DNA of 64,000 nucleotides from DASWJZ01 sp963846475 (GTDB taxonomy: Bacteria; Pseudomonadota; Alphaproteobacteria; Rhizobiales; Afifellaceae): contig CAWJVZ010000004.1 in assembly GCA_963846475.1 (NCBI GenBank), forward strand, positions 4,154,001 through 4,218,000. The letters are read 5' to 3'. This document shows positions 19,835-27,404 of the stretch, in pieces (the stretch's first letter is position 1; each line of letters begins with the position of its first letter). Under the pieces are notes generated by a model. That model did not search any database and had not been told where the DNA came from. It saw nothing but the letters and a program-made list of their open reading frames with translations. Position numbers and translations under genes: made by a program.

Positions 19835-20631
19835 GCGACGCGGCCCCCCCGAACCTCGCCCCGAACCTGGCCAAAAATCTCGCCGGGCGGCTCCGCGCCG
19901 GCGAGGTTCTCTATACGGCGTGGTCGGCCATCCCCGACCCGCTGGTCGGCGAGTTCCTGGCGCGCACCGCCTTCGACGCCGTGACGCTCGACATGCAGCA
20001 CGGCTGCCACTCCACCGAGAGCGTTCTCCGGGGCATTCCCGCGATCATGCTGGCCGGCAAGCCGGCCGTGGTGCGCGTGCCGGTCGGCCGTTTCGACATG
20101 GCGAGCCGGGCGCTCGATTTCGGCGCCGCCGCGGTGATCGCGCCGATGGTCAATTCGGTGGCCGACGCGCGGGCTTTCGCGGCTTCGATGAAATTGCCGC
20201 CGCGCGGCGAGCGCTCCTGGGGCCCGACGCGCGTCCTGCCGCTTTACGGCTACAGCGCCCAGCAGAACTATCTGAGCTCCGCCAACGAGGAGACGCTGGC
20301 GATCGCCATGATCGAGACGCGCGCCGCGCTGGAAGCGCTCGACGACATTCTTGGGGTGGACGGCATCGACGGCGTTTTCGTCGGCCCGTCGGACTTTTCC
20401 ATCGCGCTGTCCGACGGCGCAAGAATCGATCAGAGCGACGCCAACATGCTGGAAACAGCGGGAAAAATCGCGCAGCGGGCGGAGGCGCTGGGAAAAATCC
20501 CCTGCACGCTGGCGGTCAGCGCGGAGGGCGGGCGGAAGGCGCGCGAGCTCGGCTTCCGCTTCATCGCGCTCGGCATCGACTTCGGCTATCTCAGCGCCGG
20601 AGCCAACGCGCTGGTGGCCGCCGCGCGGTGA
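19831..20631 (+). CDS. HpcH/HpaI aldolase/citrate lyase family protein
   Basis: A roughly 266-residue class II pyruvate aldolase-like protein: TLDMQHGCHS (metal-site region), VRVPVGRF, GAAAVIAPMVNSVADARAF, GERSWGPTR, and DGVFVGPSDFSIAL. Enzymes of this family cleave or form 2-keto-3-deoxy acids with a divalent metal; the substrate is unknown. No ATG or GTG opens the frame at the right place. A CTG at 19831 overlapping the zeta-subunit stop (CTGA) is the best candidate start, giving LSDAAPPNLAPNL. Start is therefore uncertain. Confidence 0.82.
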   Translation: MSDAAPPNLAPNLAKNLAGRLRAGEVLYTAWSAIPDPLVGEFLARTAFDAVTLDMQHGCHSTESVLRGIPAIMLAGKPAVVRVPVGRFDMASRALDFGAAAVIAPMVNSVADARAFAASMKLPPRGERSWGPTRVLPLYGYSAQQNYLSSANEETLAIAMIETRAALEALDDILGVDGIDGVFVGPSDFSIALSDGARIDQSDANMLETAGKIAQRAEALGKIPCTLAVSAEGGRKARELGFRFIALGIDFGYLSAGANALVAAAR

Positions 20632-20674
20632 CTGCCCGGCAGCACCCGGCAGCGTGGCGCATGCGGGGATGCTT

Positions 20675-21178
20675 CTATTGCGCCGGCGCGGTCTGGACCG
20701 GCGTGGTCGCCTCGCCGCCGGGAACGTCGACCGGCCCCGGCGTCGCCTCCACCTCGCCCGGCCCGGTCTCGGTCTGCACTTCCTCGTCGCTGCCCAGCGA
20801 CGTGTCGGCAGCGGAGGAATCCGTCGGCGCCGATGCACCATCCGCGGCTGCCCCGGCGGGAGCCGGCGCGACCTCCGTGGCGGGACCGCCCGGTGACATG
20901 GCGTCGTCGGTGGTGCGCACGGCGTTGATGCCGCCGAGGAGGAGATAGGCGATGACCGCCGCGGCGATCAGCGCCAGCGCAAGCAGCATCGGCCAGGCGG
21001 ATGTCCGCCGCCGCAGCGGCAGGTTCGTGTCGGTCGGCTTGGTGACGGTGGCGACATGCGGCGGCACCGGCCCGTCGCGGTAGGTCGGGTAGGCATCCTG
21101 GCCGTCGCCTGCGGCGCCCGCCGGCTGCACGGGCCCGGCCGCACGCGGCCCGCTCGTGCGGGGATCGATCGCTGCCAT
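20675..21178 (-). CDS. Single-pass membrane protein of unknown function
   Basis: A 167-residue protein: about 55 polar residues rich in Pro and Gly, a transmembrane helix (AWPMLLALALIAAAVIAYLLLGG, residues ~61-83), and a low-complexity acidic, Ala/Pro/Thr-rich C-terminal tail. The architecture suggests an N-in anchor with a disordered periplasmic tail. No family recognised. It is divergent from crcB. Confidence 0.55.
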   Translation of the reverse strand: MAAIDPRTSGPRAAGPVQPAGAAGDGQDAYPTYRDGPVPPHVATVTKPTDTNLPLRRRTSAWPMLLALALIAAAVIAYLLLGGINAVRTTDDAMSPGGPATEVAPAPAGAAADGASAPTDSSAADTSLGSDEEVQTETGPGEVEATPGPVDVPGGEATTPVQTAPAQ

Positions 21179-21335
21179 CCAAGACTCCTCGTTTCTCGGC
21201 AAACTAACGGGCCGGCGCGGGCCGGCGTTCCATCGCTCCTGCCGGCGAACGCTTGATCGGCCGCGTGCCGCCGCCTTAGACAGCCGCGGTCGAAGGCCAG
21301 GGGTCTTGTGCCGGACGCGCCGCGGGAGAGGGGCC

Positions 21336-21731
21336 ATGCTCTATTTCTGGGTGATGCTCGGCAGCGCGCTCGGCGGCGGCGCCCGCTATTGGTGCTCCGG
21401 CTTCGCCGCGCAGCATTTCGGCGCTGCCTTCCCCGCCGGCACGATCCTGGTCAACGTCGTGGGGTCCTTCGTCATCGGCTTCTTCGCGACGCTGACGGAG
21501 CCCGACGGCCGCTTCCCGGCCGGCAGCGAAGCGCGGCTCTTCGTCATGGTGGGCCTTTGCGGCGGCTACACCACCTTCTCGGCGTTCAGCCTGGAGACGC
21601 TGAGGCTGATCCGCGCCGGGGAGGCGGGGCTCGCGGGCGCCAATATCGGCCTTTCCTTCGCGCTCTGCATGCTCGCCGTGTGGCTCGGCCACGCCGCCGC
21701 GCTGTGGATCAACCAGCTGAAGGGGGGCTGA
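21336..21731 (+). CDS. crcB: Fluoride efflux transporter CrcB/Fluc
   Basis: A 131-residue, four-helix dual-topology fluoride channel that protects against cytoplasmic fluoride. Diagnostic motifs: GSALGGGARYW in helix 1, NVVGSFVIGFF with the central Asn, and GGYTTFSAFSLE with the conserved Thr/Phe pore residues. Start ATG 21336. No fluoride riboswitch consensus was seen in the 150 bases upstream. Its last 57 bases are echoed, diverged, at about 22086-22141. Confidence 0.95.
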   Translation: MLYFWVMLGSALGGGARYWCSGFAAQHFGAAFPAGTILVNVVGSFVIGFFATLTEPDGRFPAGSEARLFVMVGLCGGYTTFSAFSLETLRLIRAGEAGLAGANIGLSFALCMLAVWLGHAAALWINQLKGG

Positions 21732-21746
21732 GACGGTGGTGCTGTT

Positions 21747-22050
21747 CCTCTCCCCTCCGGGGACTGTTGCGAAATTCAGAATCCGAAGGAACATTTCCGA
21801 ATCCGAAAGGAACTCCTCGGAATCGAAACGAGAACCTTGTTCTATTTCGCAACAGGCCCCTCCGGGGAGAGGCCGACTCGCGGAACGCGAGCGGGTGAGG
21901 GGCGAAGATCGTAGAACCTGGCGCCAGAGCCCCTCACCCGGCTCCGCGCTCCGCGCGGACTCGGCCTCTCCGCGCGAAGTCGGGTGCTCCCGACTTCGCC
22001 ATCAGCGGTGCAGAAGCTGGGAACACCCCGCTTCGGGTGGGGAGAGGAGG
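21747..22050. repeat. Long palindromic repeat, copy A (interrupted)
   Basis: Same family as the intact 132-bp copies at 22155 and 28730. It begins CCTCTCCCCTCCGGGG and ends GGGGAGAGGAGG. It is interrupted twice: by a 94-bp MITE-like element at 21763-21856, and by extra sequence at the tip of the right arm that includes the perfect hairpin GCGAAGTCGGG-TGCT-CCCGACTTCGC (21974-21999). Confidence 0.85.
21763..21856. mobile_element. MITE-like element inserted in repeat copy A
   Basis: A 94-bp non-coding segment with perfect 12-bp terminal inverted repeats, CTGTTGCGAAAT (21764-21775) and ATTTCGCAACAG (21844-21855). It is flanked by an 11-bp direct repeat CCCCTCCGGGG at 21752-21762 and 21857-21867. 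Copies B and C of the host repeat carry this 11-mer once, so they represent the empty site. The interior has a repeated AATCCGAA motif. The transposase that moves it is not in the window. Confidence 0.8.
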
Positions 22051-22058
22051 AAGCCGCG

Positions 22059-22140
22059 CGGCCTCGTCGATGTGCGTTGCGCGCGGTCTGGCTCGGGCAC
22101 GTCGCGGCGATTTGGGTCAACCGCTGAAGGGAGGATGAGA
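22059..22140 (+). pseudogene. crcB 3'-end remnant
   Basis: The stretch from about 22086 reads V-W-L-G-H-V-A-A-I-W-V-N then, after a one-base deletion, L-K-G-G-stop. It matches the end of crcB (VWLGHAAALWINQLKGG) with roughly ten differences in 57 bases. As with the intact crcB, the palindromic repeat begins shortly after the stop. Either a tandem crcB paralogue lost its 5' part, or a crcB-tail-plus-repeat unit was duplicated. Confidence 0.7.
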
Positions 22141-22154
22141 CGCGGGGCGCCGTT

Positions 22155-22286
22155 CCTCTCCCCTCCGGGGAGAGGCCGAGTCGCGAAGCGACCGGGTGAG
22201 GGACAGATCGTAGATCAATGCGCCAGAACCCTCACCCGGCTCCGCGCTGCGCGCGGACTCGGCCTCTCCCCACGGGGGAGAGGAGG
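22155..22286. repeat. Long palindromic repeat, copy B
   Basis: Intact 132-bp unit whose two halves are nearly reverse complements, able to form a hairpin with arms of about 45 bp. Sub-hairpin TCGC-GAA-GCGA lies in the left arm. About 90% identical to copy C in the same orientation. Confidence 0.9.
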
Positions 22287-22328
22287 AAGACGCGCCATCC
22301 TCCGTGTGCGCTAAGCCTGCGCGCCGGC

Positions 22329-22757
22329 TCACCCGCCCCGCAGCCGCGCGATCGCCTGGCGCTGCAGGCTGTCCGGCGCCATCTGCATGAGCTCGATGCG
22401 GTTGCCGTCGGGGTCCTCGATCCACGCCTGCAAATTGCCGTCGAGGCCGAGCTTCTTCTCCTGCGCCAGCTGCACGCCGCTTGCGGCAAGCTCGGCGAGG
22501 CAAAAATCCATGTCGTCCACCTCCAGGCAGACATGGTTGAGCCCGTTCGCCTCGCGCGGCGGCGCCCGCTCGCCCTCCGCGTCCGGAAAGATTTCCAGAA
22601 ACTGCCCGTCGGTGATGCGGAGATAGACGATCCACAGCCGCCCCTCCCGCTCCAGCCGGAACATTTCCAAAAACCCGAGTTTTTCGACATAGAAATCGAG
22701 CGTGCGGGCGACGTCCTTCACCCGGATCGCGACGTGGCCGATGCCGGAGACTTTCAT
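22329..22757 (-). CDS. VOC-superfamily (glyoxalase/dioxygenase fold) protein
   Basis: A 142-residue two-module VOC protein: IGHVAIRVKDVARTLDFYVEKLGF, then GLNHVCLEVDDMDFCLAELAASG and AWIEDPDGNRIELMQ. Metal ligands fit the pattern His (GHVAI), Glu (LEIFP), His (NHVCL) and Glu (IELMQ), as in glyoxalase I-like enzymes. The substrate is unknown. Start ATG 22757. It is the last typical high-GC gene before the AT-richer SIR2 block. Confidence 0.85.
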   Translation of the reverse strand: MKVSGIGHVAIRVKDVARTLDFYVEKLGFLEMFRLEREGRLWIVYLRITDGQFLEIFPDAEGERAPPREANGLNHVCLEVDDMDFCLAELAASGVQLAQEKKLGLDGNLQAWIEDPDGNRIELMQMAPDSLQRQAIARLRGG

Positions 22758-22854
22758 GGCGCTCCTCCCGCTATCCTGATCTGCTAACTTAGTCTCTGCG
22801 ACACGACGGGGCCTCTCGATGTTGGCCGTGCCGTTGAGGTGTAAGATTCGCATC

Positions 22855-25800
22855 TCAACGCGAGTTCCACTTTCGCCATAGCTCCAAAAGTCTTTCATCC
22901 CGCTGGAGCGCGGGAGCGGCGGCTTCAAGTTTGTGTAAAACAGCTTCGATCCGGTAGGGCCAAACGGAAACGTTGTTAGGCAGAACGGCATCGAGTAGGG
23001 CAAGCATTCTCTCTGGATATCGATCAACAATGCCACTATCGTCCCTCAAGTGAGGAATTGCTAGATGCTCCTCAACGGGCGTTAGAAGAGGAAGCACCAG
23101 ATCAACCCATTCCGGGAACTTGCTTGGGTTAGAGAGCAGGAGTTCACATAGGCGCGCGGACGCGACCGCCGTCTTTGCTGCCCTTTGTCGAGGCCAAACG
23201 TCCCGGAGGAACTCGGCGACGAGATCGGCCCACTTAGCTCTACTTTCTCCCTTCTGTTCGCTCCATCGCTGCAGGTGCCAAAGGATATGCGATCTGAATT
23301 CATCATCGCTGGTCAGCAGTACACTGTGCAGTTCCGCGTTCGAAACGTAACGCCGCCGTCCTCCACTTCCCCAACCTGCCAACAACATACCTGCAAGAGC
23401 TTGGTCGTAACCCCGCTTTCGAACAGTTCTCGCTTTTGCGAATTCGAGCAGGCGGTCCTTCAAACGGGTATAAAGCTGAGCATTAGGAACCTTGGCCGCC
23501 CAAAAAAAGCCGCTCCAAACTGCACCTTTGTCGTCAACGTCACCGTCATCTACTATCGAAAGAATTCGTCGCTCAGTCCAATCTTTGTCTGCGTAGTAAA
23601 ACCAGTTCAAATTGTGTGAAAAGATCACCAGCGCATGGCGCTTCAAATCACCTCCTAACGCCAGAAGATTGTCGCAATGAGAACGCCAGCGAGAATCCAG
23701 ACCGGCGCCTGCGACAAGTCCCTTGATACGCGGATCATGGAACAGCGCCTGGGATAGCTTTCCAACAGGAGAGTTCAGCGCTTCCATCGTCCAGTCCGGA
23801 TCGTTGTTCCCGCGAATCAATGCCGACCCACTGCCAGGCGGATGGGAAGCGAGCACTAATGTCAGCTTATCAAAAAGGTTGTCAAAGGTCTGCTGGCTCT
23901 CCTTAGCTAAGGAAGAACTTGCCGTTAAGAACCACTCTGACGCTGGCCGAATCATGGATGCCAGTGCATGATCTGGCAATTCAAACAGCCTTCTCGCGAT
24001 CAAGACCGAAAGGCGCGCTCGATCCTCCTTACGTGCATCAGAGTTTAAAAAGGTTCTCCATGCCCATTCAGGATAAATACCCCGCTTTGCTGAACGTATT
24101 AATACGATCAACGCGCGAACAGGGCGCGCCACCGACAGGCCCTTGAAGGGATCCTTTTCGACCAAGAAGTCATCCGACTTGCCGCTCAATTCGGCTGCAC
24201 TCGAAAGAACAAGGTCCAGCGGAATATCTATTAAGGCAGAATGCTCGGTCACCGTACTGACCGATCCAGAGCGGCTCTCTAGTGATTCGGCCGCCTTAGA
24301 ACCATATTGATCCTTCCAATCGGGAGCGGCCCGTTGAAGCAGAGCCTTTCGCTTGCTCCAGTCAAAAGTCAGATCGCAGCCATTACGTGTTAGCCATTCG
24401 AAGCGGCTCAGGATTGCCCATGCATTCCGCTCCCTATATCCCTCCGGGTCCTCTCTCTCCCACTCGGCGTTCCCTGCCAGCAAACGCGCTTGGATCGCTT
24501 TACGAGCCTTCAAATCAAGCTCCGGCCAACGCTTGGCGAGCGTCAAAAGCAGATCCCTTTGATGTCGGATATCCCAAAAGGCATCATTACTCAGGGAGAG
24601 GATGATTCCTGGAAAGTACCTCGCTTCTATCAGGCTTGAAAAACCAGCGGCCCAAATCCGCAACCTCGCAAAGATATCGTTATCTACTGGCCAGCGGGCG
24701 AATTCTCCCCGTGCTGTAGCTATATCGCTTAGAAGAAGCCGCTCGAATATCGACGCAAATGCGAGCACGAAAGCGGATAAGCCATGAGCACGATCATACG
24801 ACGAGGCACCCCCTAGCGTGTCGTCTGGCACGATGGGACTGATGTTGCCCAGCGCGAAACCTCCGACTTCTGTTTCAAGTTGGTTGGCCAACTCTAAGTT
24901 CTTACGTAGCTCAGCCGCTGCGGGACCAAGGAAAAACTCCGGAACGTCTAGTAGGACGTCTGGGTACTTGACGTCGAGCCGAAGCAGGTCACTCCTCTCT
25001 GTGTGCTCTGTCGGACTCGGCGGTCGTCCAAATCTCCAGCTCGGGGCCACAGTCAGGAACGGTCGATTTATCGCCCCGTAGCGCCTGAGGTGGCGACTTT
25101 CCCATCCCGACACATCTCTCGAAAATCGTATTCTGTCGTGATCTGGATTGCGACCACCCCTAAGCCACACTTCAAAAAGAAAATCCCAACACTCGCGAAT
25201 GACTGTTGATACAGATTGGCTCTGGCGGAGGAACGAACTAATTTGGTCCTGAATATCTGGATGCAATGCGGCTTGATGCGCTGCCCACCAAACAGCGGTT
25301 GGTTGATAGGCAACTCTGCCCAGCCACACTCCCAGGTGCGCCAAACGGGGCGCAAGCCGCGGGGCAGTTGTTGCCCAATGCCCCCGCAGTCCTGCGAAAT
25401 TCATATCGCCTAGTGACTTTCGGTCGAGTCGATCTAGCGCAAAAGCGTCCCACGCAGCTGGCGGTTGTTTTCGCCGTTCAAGATAATTCTCAGGGTCATG
25501 CGGCTTAGGTACAATATCGTCGTCCAGGCCGTATGCCACAAAAGGATCAAACAGCGGCCCATCTTCATCGAAAGAGTGGCGTCGAGTTCTTGCAGGTGTG
25601 GCGTATCTTCGGTTTGGGTCGAAGACGCACAACCAATCTGCTGGCGGGGGGTCCGCAGATGCTGAGAAGACTCGACTACCCTCAAGCGTGGACACCATGT
25701 GGGCAATTTGCCCCCGCTCGTGGGCCTTGAGTCGCTCCGGACCTGATCTAGCCAGCGTTATTCTCGATTGATACCATCCATTGGGATCATCGGCTCGCTC

Positions 25801-26667
25801 AGCCCACGCGGCGAGTGTGTCCCACAGCGCAGCATGTTCGCCAGATTGAAGGTACGGTATGGCTTGCACACCCTTGTGCCGCCATTTTGCTCCAGCGTCT
25901 TCAGCCAATCCGGATTGAAAAGCGTAGACTCGATCAAGAGCGCCGATTGTTTTGTTTAGCGCCTCCAGTAGGTAGCGAACCGGAGGGTCGTCCGCCTGAT
26001 AGCCAATAAACAGAACCACAAACCGGTCGATGACAGATCTAAAGAAACTCGTAGCCCATCCATCTGATAAATAGGCTCGCCCGAACTCGGAAGTTGATAA
26101 AACAAACCCCTCACCATGTGAACCGCTATAGTCTTCGTTCACGATCCCATGAAGATGAACTATACCGTCAAGCTCATCGTATCGAGAGGGGTCCGGCAGT
26201 CGGGGAGGCTCCCATATACGTAAGCCGTTGTCGCAGTCTTCAAAAAGCCTGTCAAAATTTGTGGTGACGAGCTTTGTTCGTCCATCCTGTGCTTTGGAAA
26301 GGCGCAAAAGGAGCCTGTGTGCGGATAGATCGAGCTCATCGGGTGGGCGTAGCGCCGTCGCGACTGCCGCGTCGATATCCTTCGTTAGAAAGTCGCGCTC
26401 TAAGAGCCCGAAAATGATATCGGCAGATATGAGACCGCTCAGACCTATCCGACTTTCGATCTCCCGCGCCTCGCGGAGGATCTTACATGCGGCGCTTTCA
26501 ACGGGCACACGCAGTCGTTTGATGACTTGCTCTGCAAGCCCGAAAAAGTCCGGCAGGCCCGCCCTGGCGCGTGATACCCCTGCACCACAGAAAAATACAA
26601 CTCGACCCTCGTCACGAGCGATTAGAAGCTGATCGGGAATAGCTGGGCCGTTTTCGACGAAGCGCAT
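22855..26667 (-). CDS. Very large SIR2-domain protein, Dsr1-like antiphage defence candidate
   Basis: About 1,270 residues from the ATG at 26667; an in-frame GTG-type start 21 codons upstream is less likely. The N-terminal SIR2 domain has GAGVS (28-32), TTNFD (135-139), HLHG with the putative catalytic His (171-174) and GYQADDPPVR (222-231). These motifs are found in defence sirtuins that deplete NAD+ on infection. The remaining ~1,000 residues are helix-rich without a recognised domain, as in DSR1/DSR2, where the C-terminus senses phage proteins. By eye the gene is close to half G+C, against about two thirds in neighbours, and has many codons rare elsewhere in the window, indicating horizontal acquisition. 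Defence role is inferred from architecture. Confidence 0.82.
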   Translation of the reverse strand: MRFVENGPAIPDQLLIARDEGRVVFFCGAGVSRARAGLPDFFGLAEQVIKRLRVPVESAACKILREAREIESRIGLSGLISADIIFGLLERDFLTKDIDAAVATALRPPDELDLSAHRLLLRLSKAQDGRTKLVTTNFDRLFEDCDNGLRIWEPPRLPDPSRYDELDGIVHLHGIVNEDYSGSHGEGFVLSTSEFGRAYLSDGWATSFFRSVIDRFVVLFIGYQADDPPVRYLLEALNKTIGALDRVYAFQSGLAEDAGAKWRHKGVQAIPYLQSGEHAALWDTLAAWAERADDPNGWYQSRITLARSGPERLKAHERGQIAHMVSTLEGSRVFSASADPPPADWLCVFDPNRRYATPARTRRHSFDEDGPLFDPFVAYGLDDDIVPKPHDPENYLERRKQPPAAWDAFALDRLDRKSLGDMNFAGLRGHWATTAPRLAPRLAHLGVWLGRVAYQPTAVWWAAHQAALHPDIQDQISSFLRQSQSVSTVIRECWDFLFEVWLRGGRNPDHDRIRFSRDVSGWESRHLRRYGAINRPFLTVAPSWRFGRPPSPTEHTERSDLLRLDVKYPDVLLDVPEFFLGPAAAELRKNLELANQLETEVGGFALGNISPIVPDDTLGGASSYDRAHGLSAFVLAFASIFERLLLSDIATARGEFARWPVDNDIFARLRIWAAGFSSLIEARYFPGIILSLSNDAFWDIRHQRDLLLTLAKRWPELDLKARKAIQARLLAGNAEWEREDPEGYRERNAWAILSRFEWLTRNGCDLTFDWSKRKALLQRAAPDWKDQYGSKAAESLESRSGSVSTVTEHSALIDIPLDLVLSSAAELSGKSDDFLVEKDPFKGLSVARPVRALIVLIRSAKRGIYPEWAWRTFLNSDARKEDRARLSVLIARRLFELPDHALASMIRPASEWFLTASSSLAKESQQTFDNLFDKLTLVLASHPPGSGSALIRGNNDPDWTMEALNSPVGKLSQALFHDPRIKGLVAGAGLDSRWRSHCDNLLALGGDLKRHALVIFSHNLNWFYYADKDWTERRILSIVDDGDVDDKGAVWSGFFWAAKVPNAQLYTRLKDRLLEFAKARTVRKRGYDQALAGMLLAGWGSGGRRRYVSNAELHSVLLTSDDEFRSHILWHLQRWSEQKGESRAKWADLVAEFLRDVWPRQRAAKTAVASARLCELLLSNPSKFPEWVDLVLPLLTPVEEHLAIPHLRDDSGIVDRYPERMLALLDAVLPNNVSVWPYRIEAVLHKLEAAAPALQRDERLLELWRKWNSR

Positions 26668-26853
26668 GGGGTAGGGCAGTTCGTAGTCGGGGTGGGAGCG
26701 ACGCCAAAGCTGACTCAGGGAGCGCAGCACACGAACGTAGCGTGAACACCTAGACCGTCAAGGGGTGTCTTACGATTGTGCAATGTCTAGCCAATCGCGC
26801 CCCTGCTCATTGTCCCGATCCAATGTGCCGTGGACCTCCCTACTGGCTCGTAG

Positions 26854-27117
26854 TCAGTCGTCCGCATCGAGGCTGGTCGGCAGCTCCTCGGCCGAGCGGA
26901 GCCGCGTCAGCTCGCCGCGCCGGGCCGCCTTCATGGCCGCGATGGTCTCCGCATTAGGCACGAGCGGCTCGAAGGGCAGGGCCTTGTCCGCCGCAATGCG
27001 CATCATCATCAGCCGAAAGGCGTCCGACACGGTGAGGCCCATGGCGGCCAGCACCGCGGCGGCTTCGTTCTTCACGCGCTCGTCGATGCGGGCCCGCACC
27101 ACGGCATTTTCGGTCAT
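26854..27117 (-). CDS. Type II antitoxin, RelB/DinJ family
   Basis: An 87-residue protein with the ribbon-helix-helix pattern VVRARIDERVKNEAAAVLAAMGLTVSDAFRLMMMRIA, then LPFEPLVPNAETIAAMKAAR, the usual toxin-wrapping tail of RelB/DinJ. Start ATG 27117 was preferred to an upstream in-frame start. The toxin (RelE/YafQ) normally follows directly on the same strand, but the 120 bases downstream encode no recognisable toxin before the SIR2 gene begins. High-GC composition, unlike its SIR2 neighbour. Confidence 0.85.
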   Translation of the reverse strand: MTENAVVRARIDERVKNEAAAVLAAMGLTVSDAFRLMMMRIAADKALPFEPLVPNAETIAAMKAARRGELTRLRSAEELPTSLDADD

Positions 27118-27404
27118 GGCGATCTCCTCTGGGCTACAATGGAGCACAGACGGGGTCCATCCCCGATCCTCCGGAGCGAACAAGCCGCGCGACGATGCCT
27201 GCTCTTAATCGGTTCGGCGCTTGCTCGTTATAGAGCATCGCATGTTCGGGCGATGTTCGGCATCGAGCATTTTTCCGGAAAGCTGAATGGTCACGGGACC
27301 ATAGAGGAAACGCCTCACCCGAACATCGCGGCGCGGATGCGGCGCGGATGCGGCGCCAAAAGTCCCGGATTTCGCTTCCGCTCCATCCGGGCTACGAAAG
27401 GGCG

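Noticed and set aside
21180..21335. Fluoride riboswitch upstream of crcB
   Set aside because: The short conserved aptamer segments could not be found in the leader.
22855..26667. Complete multi-gene defence island
   Set aside because: Only the SIR2 gene has atypical composition; the flanking VOC and relB genes look native, so a single-gene insertion is the simpler reading.
26731..26853. Fragment of a toxin downstream of relB
   Set aside because: The frame reads GTLDRDNEQGRDWLDIAQS before a stop; it is too short to assign to any toxin family.
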